From: an uncultured Microbacteriaceae bacterium
GTDB lineage: Bacteria; Actinomycetota; Actinomycetes; Actinomycetales; Microbacteriaceae
DNA: 6,625 nt
Reading direction: 5' to 3'
NCBI GenBank assembly: GCA_946481135.1
Contig: CAMLMQ010000166.1
Coordinates: 1-6,625 of the forward strand
Below the pieces are notes generated by a model. The model was not told the origin of the DNA. It searched no databases and saw only the letters and a program-made list of their open reading frames with translations. Positions 1 through 5,732 of this stretch are shown here, in pieces (positions within the stretch are counted from its first letter, which is position 1; each line of letters begins with the position of its first letter). The position numbers and the translations under genes were made by a program.

Positions 1-620
1 CAGCCCTGCGACATGTTGCCGACGCGCAGGATCTCGCCGTTGCGCACGTACCAGAGGGTGCCGTTGACGTCGCGCACGGCGGTGACCCGGATGCCGACGT
101 TCTCGACGACGCCCGTGGCCTGCCCGAGGTCGACGACGTCGCCGACGCCGAGCTGGTCTTCGGCGACGATGAACAGCCCGTTGAGCACATCGCGCACGAC
201 GTTCTGCGCGCCGAAGCCGAGCCCGGCGCCGAGCGCGGCGGTGATGAGCGAGAACGCCCCGGTCGCGTTGGGGTCGATTGCCGACACGATGAGCACGAGT
301 GAGACGAGCACGACGACGGTGGTGACGGTGCTCGACAGCACGCCGCCGAACGCGCGGGTGCGCTGCACGATCCGCATCGCGGCGACGGGGGAGGCCTGCA
401 GCTCGCGGGTGTCTTCGACGTTCTGCTTGCGTTTGACGCCCGTGATGACCCTGTTGACGACGCGACGGATGACCAGTTGCAGCACGAGGCGCACGACGAG
501 GGCGACGACGACGATGAGCGCGACGCGCACCGGGACGCTCCAGCCGTCGTTCATGAACGCGGTGAGCCACTGCCAGAAGGCGTCGAGCTGTGAGGGCTCG
601 GGAGCGGGCTGGGTGCGCAC
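1..620 (-). CDS. MscS-family mechanosensitive ion channel (C-terminus outside window)
   Basis: This is a membrane channel of the small-conductance mechanosensitive family, which opens under membrane tension to release solutes during hypo-osmotic shock. The first 206 residues are in the window. Hydrophobic segments lie at about residues 29-50, 93-114 and 122-150. The third has the glycine/alanine-rich pore-helix pattern of the family (GAGLGFGAQN at 131-140), followed by NGLFIVAEDQ and the start of the cytoplasmic beta domain (VGDVVDLG, then GVVENVGIR). I chose the GTG at 620 because it is the only start codon after an in-frame TAA ending at 630. The Shine-Dalgarno sequence there is weak (GGAT). 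The ATG at 554 is in frame but would remove the N-terminal segment before the first helix. The gene is divergent from the plus-strand operon across a 118-bp control region. The family call is firm; conductance and ion selectivity cannot be read from sequence. Confidence 0.93.
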   Translation of the reverse strand, partial: MRTQPAPEPSQLDAFWQWLTAFMNDGWSVPVRVALIVVVALVVRLVLQLVIRRVVNRVITGVKRKQNVEDTRELQASPVAAMRIVQRTRAFGGVLSSTVTTVVVLVSLVLIVSAIDPNATGAFSLITAALGAGLGFGAQNVVRDVLNGLFIVAEDQLGVGDVVDLGQATGVVENVGIRVTAVRDVNGTLWYVRNGEILRVGNMSQG

Positions 621-654
621 CGATCCAGCTTAGGGAGGGTGACGCCCCCGGGCC

Positions 655-683
655 TGTGTAAAGAAAGCTTGACACGGTGTCTT
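655..683 (-). promoter_or_regulatory. Possible mscS-side promoter, mirror image of the plus-strand promoter
   Basis: On the minus strand, AAGACA (683-678), a 17-bp spacer and TACACA (660-655) mirror the plus-strand promoter because both lie in the same palindrome. The predicted start near 648 would leave a leader of about 28 nt before the GTG at 620. Both hexamers are weaker than those on the plus strand, so this is tentative. Confidence 0.35.
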
Positions 684-695
684 GGTTTCTTTACA
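657..695. promoter_or_regulatory. Nested palindrome, candidate operator 1
   Basis: Outer arms TGTAAAGAAA (657-666) and TTTCTTTACA (686-695) are exact reverse complements. An inner palindrome GACAC-G-GTGTC (671-681) is centred on the same base, 676. In total 16 of 19 base pairs are symmetric. The inner repeat overlaps the -35 box of the plus-strand promoter and the right outer arm overlaps its -10 box, which is where a repressor would sit. The inner part resembles the short-spaced dyads bound by TetR-type repressors, but no TetR gene is in the window, so the binding protein is unknown. Confidence 0.65.
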
Positions 696-697
696 GT
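669..697 (+). promoter_or_regulatory. Strong housekeeping-type promoter of the DUF4386 operon
   Basis: A full-consensus -35 box TTGACA (669-674) is followed by a 17-bp spacer and TACAGT (692-697), which matches the TATAAT consensus at four positions including the key TA...T. Transcription would start near 704, inside the second palindrome, and give a leader of about 35 nt to the ATG at 739. The promoter lies in a locally AT-rich patch of otherwise very GC-rich DNA. Confidence 0.7.
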
Positions 698-729
698 TCG
701 AGATGTCAAGAATTCTTGACTTCTCGAAC
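696..729. promoter_or_regulatory. 34-bp palindrome, candidate operator 2
   Basis: A perfect 16-bp core palindrome GTCAAGAATTCTTGAC (705-720) is flanked by arms GTTCGAGA (696-703) and TCTCGAAC (722-729). Only the 704/721 pair breaks symmetry, so 16 of 17 pairs match. It covers the end of the -10 box and the predicted start site, and it ends directly against the GGAGA ribosome binding site (730-734). A dimeric repressor bound here would block transcription; as RNA it would fold into a stem beside the ribosome site. The TCAAG/CTTGA half-sites recall MarR-family operators, but that link is inference. Confidence 0.65.
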
Positions 730-738
730 GGAGACCCC

Positions 739-1308
739 ATGGACATCACCCCTCGGCGCGCGAGCATCCTCGCGGCGGTCGCCCTCCTCGGGATGGTGCC
801 GCTCGGGCCGCTCGCGGCATTCGGCATCCTGCCCGACGGCGCGGCCGGGCTCGCAATGACGGTCGTCGTCGCCCTCGACGTGCTCGCCGCCGTCGCCCTC
901 TGGCGGGTGCTCGGGCCGGGGATGCTCTCGCTCCTCGCCGCGGCGCTGCGTCTCGTCTACTCGGCGGCACTGCTCGTCGCGGCCGGTCGGCTCGCGGCGG
1001 GTGACCGTGGCGGGTTCGAGGCGGTGTGGGATGCGGGGCTCGGTGTCTTCGGGCTGCACCTCGTCGCTCTCGGCTTCGCCCTGCTCGCCGTGACCGGGAT
1101 CTTCGCGCGTCTCACCGCCGCGTTCGTCGTCGTCGCCGGGCTCGGCTATGCCGCCGACAGTGCCGCCGCCCTTCTCGTGCCGCGACTCGACCTCGGCATC
1201 GCGACCGTCACGTTCGTCGGCGAGCTCGTGCTCGTCGTCTGGCTGCTCGTCCGCGGCGGCCGGACGGTCGGCACCCGTCTCGCATCCCCTGTCCCCACCA
1301 CCGCCTGA
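739..1308 (+). CDS. DUF4386-family integral membrane protein
   Basis: This is a 189-residue protein of unknown biochemical role. Six hydrophobic segments can be placed at about residues 8-30, 38-58, 61-83, 97-118, 121-146 and 151-172, with almost no soluble domain. The pattern LDVLAAVALWRVL, then LRLVYSAALLVAA, then GLHLVALGF...GIFARLTAAFVVVAGLGYAADS follows the DUF4386 family as I know it. The ATG at 739 was chosen because GGAGA (730-734) stands 4 nt before it. An upstream in-frame ATG at 703 has no ribosome site and lies inside the palindrome. It is the first gene of a four-gene operon; its TGA is part of the GAGGAGG ribosome site of the next gene, which suggests coupled translation. The family assignment is from remembered sequence pattern and is not verified by a search. 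Confidence 0.85.
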   Translation: MDITPRRASILAAVALLGMVPLGPLAAFGILPDGAAGLAMTVVVALDVLAAVALWRVLGPGMLSLLAAALRLVYSAALLVAAGRLAAGDRGGFEAVWDAGLGVFGLHLVALGFALLAVTGIFARLTAAFVVVAGLGYAADSAAALLVPRLDLGIATVTFVGELVLVVWLLVRGGRTVGTRLASPVPTTA

Positions 1309-1318
1309 GGAGGCACCC

Positions 1319-1747
1319 ATGAGCTACGAAGAGAAGAACACGTGGGCGTTCGGAGTGATCGCCACCGTCGGCTACATCGTCTACCTGATCCTCACGTTCG
1401 TCACCGGCGACGGACCCCTGAGCGAGACGTCGTACATCTGGCCGATGGTCGGCACGATCCTCGGAGCGATCGTCGTCGGCATCCTCGCAGGGATCGCGAT
1501 CGGGATCGGAGACGGCATCTCGGGCGACAAGAACCCGGGCAAGGTCGATCAGCGGGACAAGGAGATCGGCTGGTTCGGGGAACGCGTCGGCAACTCGTTC
1601 GTCGTCATCGGCGGCATCGCCGCGCTCATCATGTGCTTCGTGCAGGCGCCGCACGCATGGATCGCCAACGTGCTCTACCTCGCCTTCGTGCTCGCGGGTG
1701 TGCTGGGAAGTCTCGCGAAGCTCGGCGCGTACCACCGGGGTTTCTGA
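1319..1747 (+). CDS. Four-helix membrane protein, partner of the XRE regulator
   Basis: This 142-residue protein has predicted membrane helices at about 9-29, 39-64, 92-108 and 114-135. The charged loop at 65-91, probably cytoplasmic, contains DQRDKEIGWFGERVG. That loop loosely resembles the DERDREI motif of DUF2178-like membrane proteins, which often sit beside small XRE regulators, as here. The start is firm: GAGGAGG (1307-1313) precedes ATG by 5 nt. Its stop lies one base before the regulator's ATG. I do not recognise a characterised function. A sensor or partner role for the XRE protein is inference from gene order only. Confidence 0.85.
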   Translation: MSYEEKNTWAFGVIATVGYIVYLILTFVTGDGPLSETSYIWPMVGTILGAIVVGILAGIAIGIGDGISGDKNPGKVDQRDKEIGWFGERVGNSFVVIGGIAALIMCFVQAPHAWIANVLYLAFVLAGVLGSLAKLGAYHRGF

Positions 1748-1748
1748 C

Positions 1749-1979
1749 ATGGTCAAGCCCACCCGCGTGACCAACGGCATCCGCGCGCTGCGGTTCGCCG
1801 CCGGCGAGATGACCCAGGCCGACCTCGCGGAGCGCATCGGCGTCACCCGCCAGACCGTGATCGCGATCGAGCAGGGTCGCTACTCGCCGTCGCTCGAGAT
1901 GGCGTTCCAGATCGCCCGCGTCTTCGGGGTCGGCCTCGACGACGTCTTCAGCTACGAACCCGAGGAGGAGAAGAAGTGA
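1749..1979 (+). CDS. Small XRE-family HTH transcriptional regulator (YozG-like)
   Basis: This 76-residue protein consists almost entirely of a Cro/C1-type helix-turn-helix. The scaffold helix is at TQADLAERIG (22-31), the recognition helix at TRQTVIAIEQG (33-43), then YSPSLEMAFQIARVFGVGLDDVF (45-67) and a short acidic/lysine tail. It lacks a separate sensing domain, as is usual for this very short subgroup that is often paired with membrane proteins. It begins one base after the upstream stop with only a weak GGGG ribosome site, so its translation probably depends on the upstream gene. Its last codons provide the AGGAGGAG ribosome site for the next gene. It is a candidate autoregulator of this operon, possibly through the palindromes at 657-729, but nothing in the sequence proves that. 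Confidence 0.92.
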   Translation: MVKPTRVTNGIRALRFAAGEMTQADLAERIGVTRQTVIAIEQGRYSPSLEMAFQIARVFGVGLDDVFSYEPEEEKK

Positions 1980-2935
1980 TGAGAGCAGTGACCCGCCGGC
2001 AGTACGGCGAGACCGACGTGCTGCGCGTCGAGCAACTCGACGAACCCGAGCTGTCGGAGGGCCGTGTGCACGTCCGCGTGCGCGCCGCCGGGGTGAACAT
2101 GGCCGAGTGGCACCTCATGACGGGGCTGCCGTCGATCGCGCGCCTCGCGTTCGGGCTGCGTCGCCCCAAGAACCCGCAGCTCGGGGAGGACGTCGCCGGG
2201 ATCGTCGAACGTGTCGGACCCGGCGTGACCCGGTTCGCCGTGGGTGACGAGGTCTTCGGATCCGCCCCCGGCGCGTGGGCCGAGGTCGCCCGGGCGCGCG
2301 AGGACCTCCTGCAGCCGAAGCCGACGAACGTCTCGTTCGAGGAGGCCGCGGCCGTGCCGATGGCGGGCTACACGGCGCTCCAGGCGGTGCGCCTCCTCGG
2401 CGATCTCGAACGCAAGCACGTCGCGGTGACGGGCGCCGGCGGCGGGGTGGGGTCGTACGCCGTGCAGCTCGCGTCGGCGCGCGGTGCCCGTGTCACCGCG
2501 GTGTGCAGCGCCCGCAAGGCCGAGTTCGTGCGACGTCTCGGCGCGCACGACGTCGTCGACTACACGACGACCGACCCGACGGTCGGGCAGCCCCGGTTCG
2601 ACGCCGTCCTCGACTTCGCGGGCGGGCTGCCGGTGCGGTCGTGGCGGCGGGTGCTCAAGCCCGGCGGGATGCTCGTGCTCGGCGGCGCCGAGACGGGCGG
2701 CACGGTGTTCGGGTCGCTCGGACGCTCGCTCGCCGTGCTCACCGTGCGCGGCATCCGCATCGTGACCCTCGTGGCGAGCGCGAAGGGCGACGACCTCGCC
2801 GAGCTCGCGGGGTTGCTGGCATCGGGGGAGCTGCGCTCGACCCTCGCGCGCAGCTACCCGTTCGAGGACGCCGGCCGCGCGATCGACGACCTCCGCGCCG
2901 CGACGCACCCCGGCAAGCTCGTGCTCGTGCCCTGA
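1979..2935 (+). CDS. Zinc-free medium-chain dehydrogenase/reductase (NAD(P)-dependent, quinone-oxidoreductase-like)
   Basis: This 318-residue protein belongs to the MDR superfamily. An N-terminal GroES-like domain covers about 1-115 (VRAAGVNMAEWHLMTG, then LGEDVAGIVERVGPGVTRFAVGDEVFG). The nucleotide-binding Rossmann domain follows, with the glycine motif GAGGGVG at 152-158 and AVPMAGYTALQA just before it. The cysteine/histidine zinc ligands of true alcohol dehydrogenases are absent, so it is expected to reduce quinones, enones or similar carbonyls using NAD(P)H; the substrate is unknown. The ATG at 1979 overlaps the previous TGA (TGATG) behind AGGAGGAG (1963-1970). A GTG at 1976 is a possible alternative start, 7 nt after AGGAGG. 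It is the last gene of the operon. Pairing with a redox-type enzyme may hint that the operon answers electrophile or oxidative stress, which is inference. Confidence 0.92.
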   Translation: MRAVTRRQYGETDVLRVEQLDEPELSEGRVHVRVRAAGVNMAEWHLMTGLPSIARLAFGLRRPKNPQLGEDVAGIVERVGPGVTRFAVGDEVFGSAPGAWAEVARAREDLLQPKPTNVSFEEAAAVPMAGYTALQAVRLLGDLERKHVAVTGAGGGVGSYAVQLASARGARVTAVCSARKAEFVRRLGAHDVVDYTTTDPTVGQPRFDAVLDFAGGLPVRSWRRVLKPGGMLVLGGAETGGTVFGSLGRSLAVLTVRGIRIVTLVASAKGDDLAELAGLLASGELRSTLARSYPFEDAGRAIDDLRAATHPGKLVLVP

Positions 2936-2952
2936 CCCGCACCCCCGCTGTG

Positions 2953-3004
2953 CCGATGTGCGCCGAGTGCTCGCGATCACGCATGCGCGCTCGACGCACA
3001 TCGG
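2953..3004. terminator. Long hairpin between convergent genes, likely bidirectional terminator
   Basis: Arms of 15 nt at 2953-2967 (CCGATGTGCGCCGAG) and 2990-3004 (CTCGACGCACATCGG) pair at 14 of 15 positions around a 22-nt loop that can pair partially itself. It sits 17 bp after the reductase stop and 13 bp before the regulator stop, the expected place for a shared terminator. There is no T-tract on either side, which is common in GC-rich actinobacteria but makes an intrinsic mechanism uncertain. Confidence 0.6.
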
Positions 3005-3017
3005 TGCTCTCGGGGGG

Positions 3018-3338
<321 letters not shown>

Positions 3339-3339
3339 T

Positions 3340-3345
3340 TACGCT
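3340..3345 (+). promoter_or_regulatory. -10 box of leaderless rhodanese transcript
   Basis: TACGCT fits the actinobacterial TAnnnT -10 pattern and ends 6 nt before the ATG at 3352. No Shine-Dalgarno sequence is visible between them, so the mRNA probably begins at the start codon. The operator ends 4 bp upstream of this box, the same spacing seen at the reductase promoter. Confidence 0.55.
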
Positions 3346-3351
3346 GCCCGC

Positions 3352-3657
3352 ATGATGATCGACCCCACTGCTCTCGCCGCCCTGGGCTCCGATGCCCGTC
3401 TCGTCGACGTGCGCGAACCCGACGAGTTCGCCGCCGCGCACGTCGCGGGGGCCGTGAACATCCCGCTCTCGACCCTGCCGTCGCGTCTGGGCGAACTGCC
3501 CGCCGACCGACCCGTGCACATCATGTGCCTCTCGGGCGGGCGAAGCGCGCAGGCCACGGCGTTTCTCCGCGGTCAGGGGGTGGATGCCGTCGACGTCGCC
3601 GGGGGCATCCAGCGCTGGTACGGCGAAGGCCTCCCGATCGTGCAGGGCGCCGCCTGA
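3352..3657 (+). CDS. Single-domain cytoplasmic rhodanese (sulfurtransferase)
   Basis: This 101-residue protein is one complete rhodanese fold. It carries sulfane sulfur on a cysteine persulfide and passes it to an acceptor such as cyanide, thiols or a protein. Visible motifs are LVDVREPDEFAAAHVAGAVNIP (17-38), the active loop C59-LSGGRS (59-65) and the C-terminal DVAGGIQRWYGEGLPI (81-96). There is no signal peptide, so it acts in the cytoplasm. The first ATG was taken as start because the promoter spacing suggests a leaderless message beginning there; a second ATG follows immediately. Its TGA overlaps the ATG of the next gene (TGATG), so the two are translated together. The operator upstream places it under the divergent CstR-like repressor. 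Donor and acceptor are unknown. Confidence 0.93.
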   Translation: MMIDPTALAALGSDARLVDVREPDEFAAAHVAGAVNIPLSTLPSRLGELPADRPVHIMCLSGGRSAQATAFLRGQGVDAVDVAGGIQRWYGEGLPIVQGAA

Positions 3658-4034
3658 TGTCGCGCGCTCGCCTCGCACGGCTGGGAGCCGCCGTGCTCGT
3701 GACTCTCGGACTCGGGCTCGCGCTCGCCGGCTGCGCTCCGCAGCCGGGGTCGATCGAGATCACCCGCGACACCGTCGTGCTCGACGTGCGCACGGCGGCC
3801 GAGTTCGCCGAGGGTCACCTCGACGGAGCCCTCAACATCGACGTGCAGGGCGGCACCTTCGACACCGAGGTCGCCGAACTCGACCGCGACGCGACCTACG
3901 TGGTCTACTGCCGCACCGGCAACCGCGCGGGCACGGCGATCTCGCGCATGAGCGACCTCGGCTTCGAGTCGCTCATCAACGCGGGATCGCTCTCCGGCGC
4001 CTCGACCGCCACCGGTCTGCCCATCGTCGACTGA
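3657..4034 (+). CDS. Rhodanese-domain lipoprotein (predicted extracytoplasmic)
   Basis: This 125-residue protein has a lipoprotein signal: arginine-rich N-terminus (RARLAR), hydrophobic stretch at about 9-24, and lipobox LAGC with Cys26 as the lipidated residue. The mature part is a compact rhodanese domain with VVLDVRTAAEFAEGHLDGALNID (40-62) and active loop C85-RTGNRA (85-91). It would be anchored on the outer face of the cytoplasmic membrane and handle sulfane sulfur there. The domain is short, ending soon after STATGLPIVD, but the final GLPIV motif typical of single-domain rhodaneses is kept. The ATG shares a base with the stop of the upstream cytoplasmic rhodanese. Physiological substrate and partner are not evident. 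Confidence 0.92.
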   Translation: MSRARLARLGAAVLVTLGLGLALAGCAPQPGSIEITRDTVVLDVRTAAEFAEGHLDGALNIDVQGGTFDTEVAELDRDATYVVYCRTGNRAGTAISRMSDLGFESLINAGSLSGASTATGLPIVD

Positions 4035-4050
4035 CGCCCGTCACCGGGCG
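4035..4050. terminator. Short hairpin between convergent genes, possible weak terminator
   Basis: CGCCCG (4035-4040) and CGGGCG (4045-4050) form a perfect 6-bp stem with a 4-nt loop. It begins right after the lipoprotein stop and contains the stop codon of the convergent reductase gene. No T-tract follows on either strand, so it may only slow polymerase. Confidence 0.35.
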
Positions 4051-5693
4051 AGGGCGACCGCGCGCGATGCCGTGCCCGCCGCCCAGGTGAGGTAGCCCCC
4101 GTCGAGATTGCGGGCATCCCGGCCCAGCTGGGCGAGCACCCGAACGGCGGTGTGCCCGCGCTGGCCCACCTTGCAGTGCACGATGAGCCGGCCCGGCGGA
4201 AGCTCCGCCGCCCGGGCGCGCAGTTCGTCGAGCGGCACGTTGATCGAACCGGGGATCGCACCCGCCGCGTACTCGCCACGAGTGCGCACGTCGACGAGTG
4301 TCGCGCCCGCCGCGAGCTCGGCGTCGAGTTCGTGCCACTGCACCGAGGGTGACAGGCCGTCTGCGGCATTGAGGGCGACGTAGCCGAGCATGTTGACCGG
4401 GTCCTTCGCCGACGAGAACTGCGGGGCGTAGGCGAGCTCGAGGTCGGCGAGGTCGGAGGCCCGCAGACCTCCGGCCATGGCGGTGGCGATGACGTCGATG
4501 CGCTTGTCGACGCCTGCGCCGCCGACGCCCTGCGCGCCGAGGATGGCATCCGTCACGGGGTCGACGAGCAGCTTGAGCGCCATCGGCTCGGCGCCCGGGA
4601 AGTACCCGGCGTGCGACGCGGGGTGGGTGTGCAGCACGCGGGGGTCGCGGCCGGCGGCGCGCAGCGCCTTCTCGCTCCAGCCCGTCATTGCGGCGGTGAG
4701 GCCGAAGACACCCACCACCGCGGTGCCGAGGGCGTCGCGCACGCGGATGGGCGCGCCCGCGATCGCGTCGGCGACGAGGCGTCCGTGCCGGTTCGCGAGC
4801 CCCGCGAGGGCGACGAGCCGGGGTGCGCCGGTGAGGGCATCCGTCTTCTCGGCGGCGTCGCCGATGGCCCAGATCGCGGGATCGCTCGTACGCAGGGTCT
4901 CGTCGACGCGGATGCCGCCGCGCTCGCCGAGTTCCAGACCGGCCGCGCGGGCGAGGTCGGAGTCGGGGCGCACGCCGATCGCCGCGATCGCGATGTCGGC
5001 CGGCACGATACTGCCGTCGGAGAGGGTCGCCGAGTCGCCGTCGATCGCCGTGACCTCGACGCCGAGGCGCACGTCGACGCCGGCCGTGCGCAGGCGCTCG
5101 GCGATCGGCTGCGCCATTTCGGGATCGAGCGGCGCGAGCACCTGGGGGCCGTGCTCGACGAGGGTCACCGCGAGCCCGCGGTGCACGAGGTTCTCGACCA
5201 TCTCGACGCCGATGAACCCTCCGCCGAGCACGAGGGCCGAACTCGCGCCCGACCCGAGTGCGACCATCACGCGGTCGGCATCGGCGATGTCGCGGAGCGT
5301 GAGCAGCCGCTCCGAACCCGGGATGTCGGGCCGCCGCGGAGTCGCTCCGGGCGACAGCACGAGCGCGTCGTAGCGTTCGTCGCTCTCGGCACCCGTCACG
5401 AGGTCGCGCACACGCACCGTGCGGGCCTGCCGATCGATCGCGATCGCCTCGTGACGGACGCGCACGTCGAGCTCGAAGCGCGCTCGCAGCGACTCGGGTG
5501 TCTGCAGCAGCAGGTCGGACCGCTCCTCGATCACGCCGCCGAGGTAGTAGGGAAGCCCGCAGTTCGCAAACGACACATGGTCGCCGCGTTCGAGCACGAG
5601 GATGTCGGCATCCTCACGGAGGCGACGCAGCCGGGTCGCGGCCGACATCCCTCCGGCCACCCCGCCGACGATCACGGCACGGAAACGGTTCAT
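4041..5693 (-). CDS. CoA-disulfide reductase / rhodanese fusion (NADH-dependent persulfide reductase-like)
   Basis: This 550-residue flavoenzyme joins a pyridine nucleotide-disulfide oxidoreductase to a C-terminal rhodanese domain. The FAD motif is VIVGGVAGG (7-15), and the single active cysteine lies in SFANCGLPYY (Cys45), typical of CoA-disulfide reductases. The NAD(P)H motif is VLGGGFIGVE (155-164) and the second FAD motif WAIGDA (275-280). The dimerisation domain carries YAPQFSSAKDPVNMLGYVA (422-440). The rhodanese domain (about 452-540) has VDVRTRGEYAAGAIPGSINVP and loop C507-KVGQRG. Enzymes with this layout in Bacillus and Shewanella reduce CoA disulfide or persulfides with NADH, releasing sulfide. 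The ATG at 5693 is fixed by the N-terminal FAD motif and lies inside a candidate operator. No clear Shine-Dalgarno sequence is present beyond a G-run 1 nt away. Regulation by the CstR-like repressor is inferred from the operators. Confidence 0.95.
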   Translation of the reverse strand: MNRFRAVIVGGVAGGMSAATRLRRLREDADILVLERGDHVSFANCGLPYYLGGVIEERSDLLLQTPESLRARFELDVRVRHEAIAIDRQARTVRVRDLVTGAESDERYDALVLSPGATPRRPDIPGSERLLTLRDIADADRVMVALGSGASSALVLGGGFIGVEMVENLVHRGLAVTLVEHGPQVLAPLDPEMAQPIAERLRTAGVDVRLGVEVTAIDGDSATLSDGSIVPADIAIAAIGVRPDSDLARAAGLELGERGGIRVDETLRTSDPAIWAIGDAAEKTDALTGAPRLVALAGLANRHGRLVADAIAGAPIRVRDALGTAVVGVFGLTAAMTGWSEKALRAAGRDPRVLHTHPASHAGYFPGAEPMALKLLVDPVTDAILGAQGVGGAGVDKRIDVIATAMAGGLRASDLADLELAYAPQFSSAKDPVNMLGYVALNAADGLSPSVQWHELDAELAAGATLVDVRTRGEYAAGAIPGSINVPLDELRARAAELPPGRLIVHCKVGQRGHTAVRVLAQLGRDARNLDGGYLTWAAGTASRAVALAR

Positions 5694-5707
5694 ACCCCCG
5701 AGGGTAC
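5692..5707. promoter_or_regulatory. Second, imperfect CsoR/CstR-type operator overlapping the start codon
   Basis: Read on the minus strand, GTACCCTCGGGGGTAT matches the perfect site at 5711-5726 at 14 of 16 positions and keeps 6 of 8 symmetric pairs. It contains both the predicted -10 box and the first two bases of the reductase ATG. Its centre is 19 bp from that of the upstream site, close to two helical turns, so two repressor tetramers could bind side by side. Confidence 0.65.
5701..5706 (-). promoter_or_regulatory. -10 box of leaderless reductase transcript
   Basis: TACCCT reads on the minus strand from 5706 to 5701 and fits TAnnnT. The perfect operator ends 4 bp upstream and the ATG at 5693 begins 7 nt downstream, the same arrangement as at the rhodanese promoter. 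This supports a message starting at or next to the start codon. Confidence 0.5.
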
Positions 5708-5710
5708 CGG

Positions 5711-5726
5711 ATACCCCCGGGGGTAT
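5711..5726. promoter_or_regulatory. Perfect CsoR/CstR-type operator upstream of the reductase gene
   Basis: ATACCCCCGGGGGTAT is a perfect 16-bp palindrome of the CsoR-family operator type. It sits in the 39-bp gap between the pepN stop and the reductase start and differs by one base from the operator at 3320-3335. This ties the convergent reductase gene to the same repressor as the rhodanese pair. Confidence 0.88.
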
Positions 5727-5732
5727 GTTGGG

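Noticed and set aside
13..633. 206-residue plus-strand open frame opposite the mscS gene
   Set aside because: The minus strand gives a clear MscS pore sequence through the same region. The plus-strand translation is threonine/serine/arginine-rich without any recognisable motif, as expected for an antisense shadow in GC-rich DNA.
657..729. Terminator or mobile-element ends
   Set aside because: The palindromes lie upstream of both divergent genes and overlay a consensus promoter. There is no transposase, target duplication or T-tract.
682..738. Upstream start for the DUF4386 protein, adding up to 19 residues
   Set aside because: These starts lie inside the promoter and palindromes and have no ribosome site, whereas ATG 739 has GGAGA at the right distance.
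1952..3001. 349-residue minus-strand open frame opposite the MDR reductase
   Set aside because: Composition is rich in Arg, His, Glu and Gly with no domain, and the plus strand encodes an intact MDR protein with a ribosome site. It also runs through the 2953-3004 hairpin.
4477..5373. 298-residue plus-strand open frame opposite the reductase/rhodanese fusion
   Set aside because: It is Ser/Arg/Ala/Pro-rich and motif-free, and lies entirely inside a gene whose FAD, NAD and rhodanese motifs are continuous.
4041..5693. Plain NADH oxidase or ferredoxin reductase of the same flavoprotein fold
   Set aside because: The SFANCGLPYY cysteine motif, the YAPQFSSAKDP region and the C-terminal rhodanese with an intact active cysteine point to the CoA-disulfide/persulfide reductase branch.
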